DNA of 64,000 nucleotides, from contig JAHFUM010000007.1 of assembly GCA_023265135.1 (NCBI GenBank), positions 1 through 64,000 of the forward strand, in the 5' to 3' direction. The notes under the pieces were generated by a model. It did no database searches. It saw only the letters and a list, made by a program, of their open reading frames with translations, and had not been told where the DNA came from. This document shows, in pieces, positions 1-9,494 of this stretch. The stretch comes from Nitrosarchaeum sp. (lineage in GTDB: Archaea; Thermoproteota; Nitrososphaeria; Nitrososphaerales; Nitrosopumilaceae). The position numbers and the translations under genes were made by a program. Within the stretch, counting starts at the first letter, position 1; each line of letters starts with the position of its first letter.

Positions 1-1
1 T

Positions 2-1747
2 GTAGCCGGATTGTCTGCTTTGGCAATCGCATTAGATTCTCAAAAAAATATGGTAACCACGCAGCAGAATTTGTTTGATACTGGTTTGCAAAAACAGCAA
101 GAGAATTTTCAAATCCAAGGAGCTTTAAATAGTACCAACTATTTACACGTCTACGTTACAAATAACGGTCAGAATCCAATTAAGATAAACTCTGTCTGGA
201 TACTTGATCCTGCTAATAATGGCGCAAATACTGCCAGATATGATATTGATTATGCAAATTCTCTTATCATGCCTGGAGAAAAATTAAAAGATGTTCTTCC
301 AGCAGGTAATACCACTTCATTCTCTTCAAATTCAACAATAAAGGCAGTATCAAAACTGGGCAGCATTGTAACTGCATCTCTACCTGGCGGAGCAAATACC
401 GCATTACTTGGTGATATATTTGTAATTCCTCAAGATGTAAGACCTAGCGGTGCTTTTACCGTAGCTATGATTGTTACAAACCATGATACTGCAACCATCA
501 CAAATGTTAATGCAAGTACTCCTACCTTTACTACAATACCGTCTGTTTCTCCGATACTGAACTCTTCTTCACCGTCGACAAATTCTACTTTGCTTCCTTC
601 AGAGTCAGTAATATTCAAATGGAATTATAATGGAATAGCAACTGAATTTTCAGGCAATGTAAGTTCATCTGCATCGGCAAATAGTGGATTGTCAACCGGT
701 GTTAAAATGACAACAATTACTGTAAGAAATGATACTAGTGGTACTAATGGTACTAGTGGTGGTACTACCGGTACTATTTCTGATGATCAACTTGTTGATA
801 CAGACAGGCTCTTTAAACCTGAAATCTATGTTATGAAACCAAATCCTATGGGGGATGCCTCCTCTAAAGGATTATGGGGAATAACAATTGCAAATCCCAG
901 CGCTAGTACAATTTCTGTAAATAAGGTAGTAGTTAGTCTCTTTTCTCCTGCTAATCTTCAGACAATGTTTGATGCCAGTGGTGGTTCAGATAAATGTGCA
1001 CCTCAATCCGTCTATCCTGTAACATCTCCTCTGTACCAAACTGGCAACTGGGTTTGTAGTATACAAAATCAACTTGTTTGGACTAATGTTGCTAGTCCTG
1101 AATCTATACCAGCTTATAGTTCAAAAACCATAATGGCAACAGTAAACCCTGGTACTCTTGGTGCTGGGTCTGTAAGCATTCTTGATTCTATTGTTTTACA
1201 CATTGCAGCATATACTAACATCGGTGAATTTGGCAAAGCAGGTTATGGAACTGGAATGTATGATTTAACTTCAGATACAGCTATAGCAAATGTGTTTCTT
1301 ACTAATAACACTGGTTCCAACAATCTTGCTGATATAGTGACGTCGGTTACTTCTCTAAATAATACATCTGTAACATTTAAGGCATCTCTAGCCAATTTTG
1401 AATCTTCTAAAAACATCAGAACTGGTACAAATTTGGTCATAAATATTCCAATCGGGTGGGATAAACCTGTCATTGTAAGTAATTCTGGTTTTTCTGCCCC
1501 CGTTGTTCAAACAGTAGGAGCACATTGGCAGATTGTTGCAACTACATCGGCAAATATTGCCAACACAGCTAAAACAGTAGTGTTTACTTCAGTATCTCCA
1601 GATGTCAAATCCCCAAAATTACAACTTATGTCATTATTGGCATATGGTCTTGCAGATGCGGGAAGCAGTTCGACATTTCCTGTGGCTCCGCTTACTGAAA
1701 TCATCCTTAGCATATGTCCTACAACAACTTCCCCTAATTGTACTTAA
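2..1747 (+). CDS. Secreted pilin-like surface protein, 5' truncated by the window edge
   Basis: The frame is open to the left edge, so the N-terminus is missing; the first visible residues (VAGLSALAIAL then DSQKN) look like the end of a hydrophobic segment, as in type IV pilin-like proteins. The remaining 581 residues are rich in Asn, Thr and Ser with many NxS/T sequons. A Gly/Thr/Ser linker (about 734-783) separates two beta-rich halves, and Cys pairs lie in the second half and at the very C-terminus. It directly precedes an ATPase and two GspF-like genes, so I infer a large exported substrate or structural part of that pilus-type machine. It is far longer than a typical pilin. I do not recognise a specific family. 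Confidence 0.75.
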   Translation, partial: VAGLSALAIALDSQKNMVTTQQNLFDTGLQKQQENFQIQGALNSTNYLHVYVTNNGQNPIKINSVWILDPANNGANTARYDIDYANSLIMPGEKLKDVLPAGNTTSFSSNSTIKAVSKLGSIVTASLPGGANTALLGDIFVIPQDVRPSGAFTVAMIVTNHDTATITNVNASTPTFTTIPSVSPILNSSSPSTNSTLLPSESVIFKWNYNGIATEFSGNVSSSASANSGLSTGVKMTTITVRNDTSGTNGTSGGTTGTISDDQLVDTDRLFKPEIYVMKPNPMGDASSKGLWGITIANPSASTISVNKVVVSLFSPANLQTMFDASGGSDKCAPQSVYPVTSPLYQTGNWVCSIQNQLVWTNVASPESIPAYSSKTIMATVNPGTLGAGSVSILDSIVLHIAAYTNIGEFGKAGYGTGMYDLTSDTAIANVFLTNNTGSNNLADIVTSVTSLNNTSVTFKASLANFESSKNIRTGTNLVINIPIGWDKPVIVSNSGFSAPVVQTVGAHWQIVATTSANIANTAKTVVFTSVSPDVKSPKLQLMSLLAYGLADAGSSSTFPVAPLTEIILSICPTTTSPNCT

Positions 1748-1848
1748 AACATTCCATGCCTGTTATAAAAAAAGGACAATTTTTTTTATTGAATGTATGA
1801 AAAAATACTGAATAAGAGTTAAAAGGCTATTTTGGCAATTATATACAG

Positions 1849-3426
1849 TTGAAATTCAAAATTTTTAAGAATGCCCTAAAGGAACCTACGATCAAACCTA
1901 AAGAAACCCTCGATATAGGACCTGTGCCTACGTATTCTCCACATCAGTTTATGACCATGTCAAATATTGACTTTCTTGGTCGCCAAATTCATGCTGGAAT
2001 AACTAGGGATAAAACTGCTGATGGCGGTATGAAATTTATCGTAATAGAACCAGCACTAAACAAAAGAGAAATCATCGTCTTTGAATTAATAAAAAAACTT
2101 TTGATGACAGAGCTTACAGTTTCCTTAAATGAGATAAAAAACAAAAGTGATGCAGAGCGCAGATTAAAATCGAAAATAACTAGATTGATAAAAGAATACA
2201 AAATGCAAATTCCTGAAAAAAACATTGACAAGATAATCTACTATGCAATTAGAGATTTTGTCTATCTTGGAAAGATAGAGCCTCTGATGAGGGATCATAT
2301 GATTGAAGAGATAAGTTGTGACGGTGTTGGCATTCCATTATACATTTGGCATAGAGAATATGAATCAGTTCCAACTAACATCATGTTTGATACTCCAGCA
2401 GAGCTTGACAATTTTGCAAGAAAACTTGCATATATCAGCGGAAAACATGTCTCCATGGCAGACCCAATCATTGATGCTTCATTGCCTGAAGGAAGCAGAA
2501 TTAATTTAACACTGGGAAATGAAATCACCAAAAATGGCAGTACGTTTACAATAAGAAGATTCCGGGCAGACCCAATTACAATTATTGATTTAATAAAATT
2601 TGGAACAGTTTCAAAAGAGATTGCTGCCTTTATGTGGTATTTAGTTGAGAAACGTGCAACAATGATAGTATCTGGAGGAACTGCAAGTGGAAAAACAACC
2701 ACATTGAATGCACTTTCATCATTTATTGTACCTGGTCAAAAAGTGGTAAGTATAGAAGATACTCACGAGTTGAACTTGCCACATGAAAATTGGATTCCAT
2801 CTGTTTCCAGACAAAACTTTACAGCTACTGCAAAAGTTGGCGAAATCACTCAATTTGATCTTCTAAGAGCTGCCCTAAGACAGAGACCTGATATCATAAT
2901 TGTGGGAGAAACAAGAGGTAGAGAGGCTCACACTTTATTTCAGGCAATGGCAACAGGTCACGGTGGATTCTCTTCACTGCACGCAGATACTATAGATGCA
3001 GCCCTGGCAAGACTGACTTCATCACCGATGGATGTTCCAAATGCCCTAATTTCAAACAGTCTTGATGTCATGACATTACAGCTAAAACTACGAATGGGTG
3101 AAAGATCCGTAAGAAGAATCATCCGAGTATCTGAAATTGGAGAAATAGATGAAAGGACAGGCAATATTAAAACACATGACGTATTTAAATGGAATCCTAA
3201 AACTGACGTTCATGAATATTTAGGAAATAGTTTAGTTATGGAGAAGATTAAGAGTCGATACGGAGAGACAGATGAAAAAATAGAACACGAGTTAAACAAA
3301 AGAAAAACTGCTCTTGAGTGGATGGAAAAAAATGATATGAGAGGACACTTGCAAGTCAATGCAGAAATTAAGGATTTTTACTTGAATTCAGAAAAATACT
3401 ACGAGAGGAAGAAAATTGCTGTCTAA
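1849..3426 (+). CDS. Type IV pilus/archaellum-type secretion ATPase (GspE/VirB11/TadA family)
   Basis: This is a hexameric secretion ATPase expected to power assembly of pilus-like filaments from the cytoplasmic face of the membrane. The 525-residue protein has an N-terminal domain, then a Walker A motif GGTASGKT near residue 276, a Walker B-type stretch DIIIVGETRG near 348 and the family His box GHGGFSSLHAD near 371. The start is TTG at 1849. The stop overlaps the next gene by 11 nt, which indicates translational coupling with the membrane platform proteins. Thaumarchaea carry both archaellum and adhesion-pilus ATPases; without the other archaellum genes nearby I favour a pilus or secretion role. 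Confidence 0.93.
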   Translation: MKFKIFKNALKEPTIKPKETLDIGPVPTYSPHQFMTMSNIDFLGRQIHAGITRDKTADGGMKFIVIEPALNKREIIVFELIKKLLMTELTVSLNEIKNKSDAERRLKSKITRLIKEYKMQIPEKNIDKIIYYAIRDFVYLGKIEPLMRDHMIEEISCDGVGIPLYIWHREYESVPTNIMFDTPAELDNFARKLAYISGKHVSMADPIIDASLPEGSRINLTLGNEITKNGSTFTIRRFRADPITIIDLIKFGTVSKEIAAFMWYLVEKRATMIVSGGTASGKTTTLNALSSFIVPGQKVVSIEDTHELNLPHENWIPSVSRQNFTATAKVGEITQFDLLRAALRQRPDIIIVGETRGREAHTLFQAMATGHGGFSSLHADTIDAALARLTSSPMDVPNALISNSLDVMTLQLKLRMGERSVRRIIRVSEIGEIDERTGNIKTHDVFKWNPKTDVHEYLGNSLVMEKIKSRYGETDEKIEHELNKRKTALEWMEKNDMRGHLQVNAEIKDFYLNSEKYYERKKIAV

Positions 3427-4348
3427 AAAACTTACCACAAAAAAAACTAGAAAAAAATTCTCACGCTCAACTTCTGTAACTCGTCTTCATATTGTAGCAT
3501 ACTTTATGTTCAATGATTATGCAAAATCACTGTATCCAAAATTTACTACTCTGGAAACAACAATAAAACACTCAATGTCCGCTGTACCTTTTGAAGTGTA
3601 TGTGTGTACTATGCTCTTCCTTAGTCTTGTTTCAGGAATAGTAAGTAGCATGTTGACTTTTGTTGCAACTCAGGCAGCAGGTGTGAACATTATTGCCTCA
3701 ATAGTATTTACTTTATTGTTTGGAGTTGGTATAGCGGGAATGATTTTTGGAATTTTATACACCATTCCTGGTTTTATGGTAAAGACCAGAAGAATGAAAC
3801 TTCATGAGGAGCTACCTCACTTTATTGGATACATGTCAACATTGTCATCAAGCGGTCAAAGCATGGAAAATATCTTTAAGACAATTGCTTTAGAAGACAG
3901 CACCGAAGAAATTGTTAAAGATGCAAGATACATTGCAAGAAATATTGATATTTTTGGAATGGATGTACTTACTTCCATCAAAGAAGTCCTAAACAAAACT
4001 CCTGCTGGAGCATATCAAGAATTACTTGACGGTGCAGTCTCTACATTTGAGGCCGGTGGGGATTTAAAAGAATATTTTAATGCAATATCTAAAGTTCAGC
4101 TTGAAGAAAAGAAACTCAGTGTGAAAAAATCCATTGAATCACTTGGAGTGATATCCGAAATTTACACCGTTTTACTCGTAGTTTTTCCACTGTTGACTAT
4201 AATCATGTTATCTGTGATGGCAATAATGACTACAAATCTGATGGGTTTTGATCTTCCAACATTAATTGCTCTTGTTACTTTTGCAATTCTTCCACTTTGC
4301 GGTATTATGATGCTAGTATTGATGGATTCGATGACTCCAAAGAGGTAA
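3416..4348 (+). CDS. Type II/IV secretion membrane platform protein (GspF/TadC/FlaJ-like), first copy
   Basis: This polytopic membrane protein should form the inner platform on which the upstream ATPase acts. A hydrophobic block at residues about 60-120 is followed by a cytoplasmic GspF-like helical domain (about 130-240) and further transmembrane helices at about 253-305, which is the TadC/FlaJ layout. The start is TTG, inside the end of the ATPase gene. At 310 residues it is of usual length for a single-unit GspF protein. A second, different platform gene follows 5 nt after the stop. Confidence 0.88.
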   Translation: MLSKKLTTKKTRKKFSRSTSVTRLHIVAYFMFNDYAKSLYPKFTTLETTIKHSMSAVPFEVYVCTMLFLSLVSGIVSSMLTFVATQAAGVNIIASIVFTLLFGVGIAGMIFGILYTIPGFMVKTRRMKLHEELPHFIGYMSTLSSSGQSMENIFKTIALEDSTEEIVKDARYIARNIDIFGMDVLTSIKEVLNKTPAGAYQELLDGAVSTFEAGGDLKEYFNAISKVQLEEKKLSVKKSIESLGVISEIYTVLLVVFPLLTIIMLSVMAIMTTNLMGFDLPTLIALVTFAILPLCGIMMLVLMDSMTPKR

Positions 4349-4353
4349 ATAAA

Positions 4354-5265
4354 ATGTCAAAAAATACAGCAAAACTCAGAAAACGCGAGCCAAAAAAATC
4401 TACTGCCAAAGACAAAATGAAGTTGATAATAGTTATCTCCGTAGCTATTTCAATAGTAAGTGCAATTTTGACATTAATTTTAATTGACAGTTACGGATTA
4501 ACTAAATATAAAAATTTAGGACTAGTTGGCAGCTTATTAATCGGTGTTATTCCATTTACTATCTTTCAAATGAAAGAAATGAAAAGAAGAGATGGCATTG
4601 ATCAAAATCTGCCATTGTTTTTGCTGGCACTGTTAAGCTCAGTTAGAACAGGAATGGGCATTGAAGATTCAATCAGAACAGCGTCGGAAAGAAATTTAGG
4701 TGCACTTACAGTTGAGTTAAAAAATCTCAACGCCAATATTGGTTGGGGATTTCCTCTGATAGAATGCTTTAAGTTGTTTTCACAAAGATGTAATACCAAA
4801 ATTTCCAAAAGAGTCAGTATTCTTATAGAGATGTCAATACGAATAGGAGGAGACATTACTGAGAATCTTGAAATGATTCAACAACACGTATCAGAAATGA
4901 TAGAGCTTGAGAAAAATAGAAAATCCTCTCTTGCACCACACATGTATACAATATACATTTCATTTGTTGTGTTTTTGGCAATTGCATTATTGCTTACATC
5001 TAATTTTGTTCCTGAGATTGAGAAAGTAAAACTCCAATTTGCACAAAATGCTGAAACCAATGGTAATATGAACACACAGATGTTTGACTCGATTAAAAAT
5101 TTTGATCCACAACAACTCAAAACTATGATGTTCAATATGGCAGTAATTGAAGGAGTCTTTGGAGGTCTTGCAATAGGAAAAATAAGCTCTAGCTCTTATC
5201 TTGGTGGAATTAAACATATTGTGATAATGGTCACAATCAGCGTAGTCGCATTTACACTTATTTGA
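4354..5265 (+). CDS. Type II/IV secretion membrane platform protein (GspF/TadB-like), second copy
   Basis: This second platform protein has a basic N-terminus, two N-terminal transmembrane helices, a central helical domain with a GMGIEDSIR stretch typical of GspF-type domains, and C-terminal helices. I chose the ATG at 4354 because a purine-rich GAGGT lies just upstream and the previous gene stops at 4348; a longer frame open from 4297 would overlap it by about 50 nt. A TadB/TadC-like pair with one ATPase is typical of Tad-type pili and some archaeal pili. The stop at 5265 is followed by a hairpin. Confidence 0.85.
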   Translation: MSKNTAKLRKREPKKSTAKDKMKLIIVISVAISIVSAILTLILIDSYGLTKYKNLGLVGSLLIGVIPFTIFQMKEMKRRDGIDQNLPLFLLALLSSVRTGMGIEDSIRTASERNLGALTVELKNLNANIGWGFPLIECFKLFSQRCNTKISKRVSILIEMSIRIGGDITENLEMIQQHVSEMIELEKNRKSSLAPHMYTIYISFVVFLAIALLLTSNFVPEIEKVKLQFAQNAETNGNMNTQMFDSIKNFDPQQLKTMMFNMAVIEGVFGGLAIGKISSSSYLGGIKHIVIMVTISVVAFTLI

Positions 5266-5300
5266 TGCAAAAAAGTCAGCCCACCATTTTGACTACATTT

Positions 5301-5324
5301 GTACCCGAGAAAAAACTCAGGTAC
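5301..5324 (+). terminator. Hairpin downstream of the pilus operon
   Basis: Arms GTACCCGAG and CTCAGGTAC pair at 8 of 9 positions around an A6 loop, 36 nt after the last operon stop. It is followed by an AT-rich stretch but no long T run. It may be a transcript-end structure or a protein site; the role is inferred. The rest of 5266-5546 holds no gene I can support. Confidence 0.4.
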
Positions 5325-5546
5325 TAAAATTATTTGTGTTTGTGATATTCTTAGATTTGGTTGATTTGAAGGAGTCTAGATTACAAGCCTGTATTACTAT
5401 GAATGAGAAAAATTGAGCCTAAAGAAATCTATCCAAATTGAAAGCCACATACTGTGATACCGTGCATAAAAAATGTTGATTCATGTTAGTATTTCAAATA
5501 ACATACTTGTCTTTTAGTTATGATCCCTCAAATTGATGATATAGGC

Positions 5547-5633
5547 ATGAAAATAATCTCAGTCGACCTAGAAAGTTATACTCAGACAAATCACTCGCAT
5601 ATGGTCTTGTGGCAAACAAGGGAGAGAAAATAA
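5547..5633 (+). CDS. Possible 28-codon leader ORF before a TrmB gene
   Basis: An ATG opens a 28-codon frame that ends one nucleotide before the ATG of the TrmB-family gene. A purine-rich GGGAGAG near its end could serve as the ribosome site for the regulator. The peptide has no recognisable motif. It could be a leader peptide or chance; confidence is low. Confidence 0.2.
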   Translation: MKIISVDLESYTQTNHSHMVLWQTRERK

Positions 5634-5634
5634 A

Positions 5635-6480
5635 ATGATGTCATATCAAGAGCAAATTGGCGGTATATCCTCAGAATTAGAAGATATTCTAGGCCTTGAT
5701 GAATTGGAAGCCAAAGTGTATCTTAATCTATTACGAGTAGGTCCAATCACGGCAAGTGCACTAGCAAAAGAATTAGATACAGACAGAGCACGAATGTACA
5801 GAATAGTAGAGAAGCTAATCAGCAGAAATATTATTTCAACTACGCTTTCCAGTCCTAAATTATGTGTTGCAGCAGATCTAAAAGATATGCTAAAAGTAGC
5901 ACTGCAAAAAAAAGAGCATGAGGTAAACAGGATTAAAAAAGGCGGTGAGGCAATAATTGAAAAAATTAATAATGAAATTGTTACCAAACAAGGTCCAACT
6001 ATTCCCACATTCAGAATGGTTCAAGGAAGAACCAACATTTATGCAGATATTGCACAATTAATTGAAAATTCATCAGGTATAGTGTACATTTCAACAACAT
6101 TTGAAGACATAACTAGAATGTATCACAGTCAAATTCCAGAAAAGATCAAAATCTGTAAAAAGAAAGGTGGTGAAGTAAGACTGCTTGTTGAAATAGATGA
6201 TTCAAAATTAATTCCATTTATGAAAAAATTCAACGTATCTGAAACTAAAATTTGCAAACTTCCATCAAAGGGAAGAATGGTGGTTCAAAAAGATATGCAA
6301 ATGATAATGTCTGATTCTACCGCTGCAAATGTCATGTCTGCCAATTCCGAATCTGATTTTTCTTTGTGTACAAATTCATCAGAGATGACAAATAACATTC
6401 ATAGTCTTTGTAGTCTACTTTGGGAGACAGCTCAACCGTTATCCACATTGAATGTAAAAAAACATTCTAAAAATTCATAA
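5635..6480 (+). CDS. TrmB-family transcriptional regulator
   Basis: The N-terminal winged helix (residues about 15-85, with a GLDELEAKVYLNLL start and a recognition region around DTDRARMYRIVEKL) is the TrmB domain used by archaea to regulate metabolism. The middle residues look like a short coiled linker, and the C-terminal half resembles the TrmB effector or PLD-like regulatory domain. Length is 281 residues. The gene starts ATGATG; I take the first ATG. It stands alone between the pilus operon and a HEAT protein, so targets cannot be deduced. A second TrmB-type gene lies at 11.6 kb. Confidence 0.88.
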   Translation: MMSYQEQIGGISSELEDILGLDELEAKVYLNLLRVGPITASALAKELDTDRARMYRIVEKLISRNIISTTLSSPKLCVAADLKDMLKVALQKKEHEVNRIKKGGEAIIEKINNEIVTKQGPTIPTFRMVQGRTNIYADIAQLIENSSGIVYISTTFEDITRMYHSQIPEKIKICKKKGGEVRLLVEIDDSKLIPFMKKFNVSETKICKLPSKGRMVVQKDMQMIMSDSTAANVMSANSESDFSLCTNSSEMTNNIHSLCSLLWETAQPLSTLNVKKHSKNS

Positions 6481-6578
6481 TAGAAAAAATTTATTTTAAA
6501 AAGTCCTAACTTTAAATTAATTTTCCATGGTATAGAAATTTTTTTAGATATACAAATCAGGGAAAATAAAATAAATGA

Positions 6579-7076
6579 CTATAAAATCTCTGATGGATTA
6601 TAGTCGCCACGATTCTTTAGTCTTTCGAATCTCTTTAGAACAAATGCAGCAGTTTCTCTTACATCGCTACTAGGATCTTCTAGGGCTTTTTGAATCAGAG
6701 GTTCTGTTTCAAATGCTCGCATTAATCCAAGGGATTCAATTGCTTCATGTTTTGCCAGTATGCTTTTGTTGTGTAATGCTGTATTTACTAAAGTAGGGAT
6801 TTTATTTCGCATGTTTCTGGCAGCAACTTGAAAACATGCTTCATGTTTTACGACTCCATTATCATCATTATCTAAAATCCATCCAAGAACATCTGATACT
6901 TTTATGAACATTGGATCGTTATGATCTTTTTTTTCTGCCAATTCTCCAATTAGCCAAACTGCGTCCCAACGTTTTGATTCATCTTTTTCATTTTTCAATA
7001 TTTGCTCACATACTAAAAATCTCTCCTCAGGAGATAGAGCACGAATATCGTTTTCATCCAGTAATTGTATTCCCAT
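6579..7076 (-). CDS. HEAT-repeat protein
   Basis: The protein is built of short amphipathic helical repeats with conserved D-VRETAAFVL and HEAIESLGLM patterns, as in HEAT/PBS-lyase-type repeats used for protein contacts. I chose the ATG at 7076 (165 residues) because a TATA-like ATTTTTAAAAG lies about 25 nt upstream, the spacing of leaderless archaeal genes; an upstream extension to 7184 is open but lacks this support. Partner and function are unknown. Confidence 0.8.
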   Translation of the reverse strand: MGIQLLDENDIRALSPEERFLVCEQILKNEKDESKRWDAVWLIGELAEKKDHNDPMFIKVSDVLGWILDNDDNGVVKHEACFQVAARNMRNKIPTLVNTALHNKSILAKHEAIESLGLMRAFETEPLIQKALEDPSSDVRETAAFVLKRFERLKNRGDYNPSEIL

Positions 7077-7301
7077 TATACAATTTGGAAATGAGATTAC
7101 TTTTAAAAATATCGTTTCACTCATTCTAAGAAAGAAAGCAATAGGCTCAACATCCAATTTCCAAAAATAGGAATTTTGGCTCAACTGCTCTTTAATTTTA
7201 AAACATGAAATACTCCCTCAATTGGGGTTGTTCTACCAAATGAATTAAGGCATATTTTTGAAAAATATTTGGGTTTAAAAAATTAAATTAATTTAAAAAT
7301 T

Positions 7302-7775
7302 CTAGTGTAATTTACGCAATAGGTATGGTGTAAGTAGTGGTTTAAGTTTTATTTGATGCTCCTTATTCAGATGTTTGAATCCTTTGACAATTCCAATGCA
7401 ATTTTTTTCACCACAAAAACACTGAAATGCTTCATTTTTTATTGCTAAATCATATTCAGTTGTAACATAACTAAATGTAATTTCATCACCTGGTTTGATC
7501 GCTCGTATGGAAAAACATCCCATCTTGTCAAAATCAATTCTAACATTTGGCATACAGCTATGATTTAAAAAATCTCTTATCTGTGTTGGTTCCGAATCCA
7601 AAAATGTGTCCTCATCAATTTGCAGTGCCGTAATGGATGCTGTAGAATTAGGTCTAATTGTAACGCCTTGATCAAACTTTAACACCATTTCTCCTTTTTT
7701 CATATGTTTTTTAGAAACCAATCCTTTTCCTTTATTTGGAATATTTGCTAATTTTACATAGGTTGGAATTTTCAT
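7302..7775 (-). CDS. SET-domain protein (putative protein lysine methyltransferase)
   Basis: SET-domain proteins transfer a methyl group from S-adenosylmethionine to lysine. This compact 157-residue protein has the NKGKGLVS start of the fold, the NHSCMPN motif near residue 71, GDEITFSY near residue 95 and a post-SET-like Cys cluster CFCGEKNC near 120. All signature motifs are intact, so activity is plausible. The start is ATG, with a TATA-like stretch about 28 nt upstream. The neighbours give no hint of the substrate; chromatin proteins such as Alba are possible targets by analogy only. Confidence 0.88.
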   Translation of the reverse strand: MKIPTYVKLANIPNKGKGLVSKKHMKKGEMVLKFDQGVTIRPNSTASITALQIDEDTFLDSEPTQIRDFLNHSCMPNVRIDFDKMGCFSIRAIKPGDEITFSYVTTEYDLAIKNEAFQCFCGEKNCIGIVKGFKHLNKEHQIKLKPLLTPYLLRKLH

Positions 7776-7854
7776 CTAAATACATGAAATATTGATAGTA
7801 TATATTTTTAGAGAAAAGACAAACTTAAGAACATATTACTATCTATAGTTTATA

Positions 7855-8634
7855 GTGAAAACGCCTGAAGTAGTTCCAGAGAAATTTGACTCTCCAATTG
7901 ATTATAAAATTTTATTTCTAATTATATTCTCTTCAATTGTATTTCAATTTTTATTAAATGTTTTATTTCCTTCAGATGATCGAGATTTTATTGTCTCAAT
8001 AGTTTCTGTTATCAACCCACTAGCAGCTTCACTTGCAGGGTTTCTTGTTACATTAAGATACCGAGGTTCACTAGTATTTGGGAAATCATATTTAATGTTA
8101 AGTCTAGGATTTTTTTGTGCATTTTTGGGTGAACTTACATACTTAATTTACGATTTAGTTCTGAATATCGAACCATATCCTTCAATTGCTGATGTATTCT
8201 TTTTTGCTTATTCTCCATTTTTAATTGCACATTTAATAATAAATATTAGATTTTTTCAGCCTACAACAAAACTTGTTACCAAAGTCTGGGTTTCAATTAT
8301 TCCGATAGGCATTGTTTTTGCATATATCTGGTTCTCATTACATGAGATTGGTGAAGTAAATTTTGATTTTTATTATGGGACCATTTTTGTGGCAGCAACT
8401 TCTGTAGCATTAACACTTACCATTCTAGGTACTAGAATATTCAAAGAAGGCATCTTAGGTAAATCCTGGCTAATCCTCCTTTTTGGGATTTTATCTTTGA
8501 CAATTGCTGATGACGTGTATTATTATTTAGAGATTCCAGGAAATTATGATCTTACTCATCCAATAAACATTCTTTGGTATGCCGGGTATTGGATAGTATT
8601 TTATGCATTACTCAAACACAAAGAATCTATTTAA
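7855..8634 (+). CDS. Polytopic membrane protein of unknown function
   Basis: The 259-residue protein has about seven to eight hydrophobic helices with short loops and no soluble domain. The pattern resembles the seven-helix membrane sensor modules found at the N-terminus of some archaeal histidine kinases, but no kinase follows. The start is GTG at 7855. It is divergently transcribed from the SET gene, with 79 nt between them that must hold both promoters. I do not recognise a transport signature. Confidence 0.65.
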   Translation: MKTPEVVPEKFDSPIDYKILFLIIFSSIVFQFLLNVLFPSDDRDFIVSIVSVINPLAASLAGFLVTLRYRGSLVFGKSYLMLSLGFFCAFLGELTYLIYDLVLNIEPYPSIADVFFFAYSPFLIAHLIINIRFFQPTTKLVTKVWVSIIPIGIVFAYIWFSLHEIGEVNFDFYYGTIFVAATSVALTLTILGTRIFKEGILGKSWLILLFGILSLTIADDVYYYLEIPGNYDLTHPINILWYAGYWIVFYALLKHKESI

Positions 8635-8844
8635 ATTCATAAATAATGTGTTAAAAATTAAATCAAAAGTAAAGATTCAGAAAACAAAAGGTATTTGAAT
8701 TTTAATAGAATGAAAATAAAATCATGTTGTTTGTTGATCTACAAAATCAATTAAAAATCAATCCAACATGTTATGCAAAATCATCAATTTCAAAAATGAG
8801 GAGAAAATTACTTCAAATTTGAAATAAGTTAAATGATTTTATAA

Positions 8845-9459
8845 TTAAACGCGGACAATTTGAAGTATGGAGCTTTGAACCATAGAGTTTTCTTTTAATT
8901 GAATTTTTACTGCCACTTTATTTTTCTCTATATCCATTTTCACGTTGTTAAATGCAGTTTCGTATTTCTTTATATTTTTACCATCGGCAGCTGTTTCACA
9001 ATCATTTGAAATTAGCAATCCGCTTTCTACCATCTGATTTATTTTTCTATAACCTGAAGTTTGCGGTACTTTACATTGTTCCAAAATATCGGAGATGCTA
9101 AGTGACTTTTCCATGACCGTTCCAATTATTGCTTTTTTATCTTCGTCAGCAAATGACTCTAGAAATGTTTTGGCTAACTCTTGATCCTGAACTGTGACCC
9201 AGTTGTCAGCTGATTTCTTGTGTTGTTTAAGATCAATTATGTTTTGTAGGAATTTAGCCTCCAATCCATCTGCACCAGCTCCAAAAAATTCTCTTAGTAC
9301 ACTATCAAATTTGTAAAAATCTTTTATTGCCTCTCCAATACCCATACCGTGTCTCTCCATTAATCTTTGTTCAATTTTATTTAAAGTGGATTTACCTAGA
9401 TTTACCTCTATAGACTTACGTAAAGATGGTGCAAGTAAGTTATCCAAACTGTTTTCCAT
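8845..9459 (-). CDS. Winged-helix transcriptional regulator, thaumarchaeal type
   Basis: The N-terminal half is helical and without a recognised motif; the C-terminal half (residues about 100-165) has an ArsR-like helix-turn-helix, with SISDILEQCKVPQTSGYRKI as first and recognition helices. The start is ATG at 9459. A perfect inverted repeat overlaps the TATA region just upstream, which suggests autoregulation. The upstream divergent region to 9764 contains no gene. Confidence 0.75.
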   Translation of the reverse strand: MENSLDNLLAPSLRKSIEVNLGKSTLNKIEQRLMERHGMGIGEAIKDFYKFDSVLREFFGAGADGLEAKFLQNIIDLKQHKKSADNWVTVQDQELAKTFLESFADEDKKAIIGTVMEKSLSISDILEQCKVPQTSGYRKINQMVESGLLISNDCETAADGKNIKKYETAFNNVKMDIEKNKVAVKIQLKENSMVQSSILQIVRV

Positions 9460-9477
9460 TGTTGAATTTTAGGGATA

Positions 9478-9494
9478 ATTAGTATTAAACTAAT
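9478..9494. promoter_or_regulatory. Inverted repeat over the core promoter of the HTH gene
   Basis: ATTAGT and ACTAAT form a perfect 6-bp inverted repeat with a 5-nt spacer. Its centre is about 27 nt before the ATG at 9459, where the TATA box of a leaderless gene should be. This is a candidate operator for the regulator encoded downstream. Confidence 0.45.

Noticed and set aside
8724-8822. 32-codon ORF in the gap after the membrane protein gene
   Set aside because: It has an ATG but no motif and no convincing promoter; such frames are expected by chance in this AT-rich DNA.
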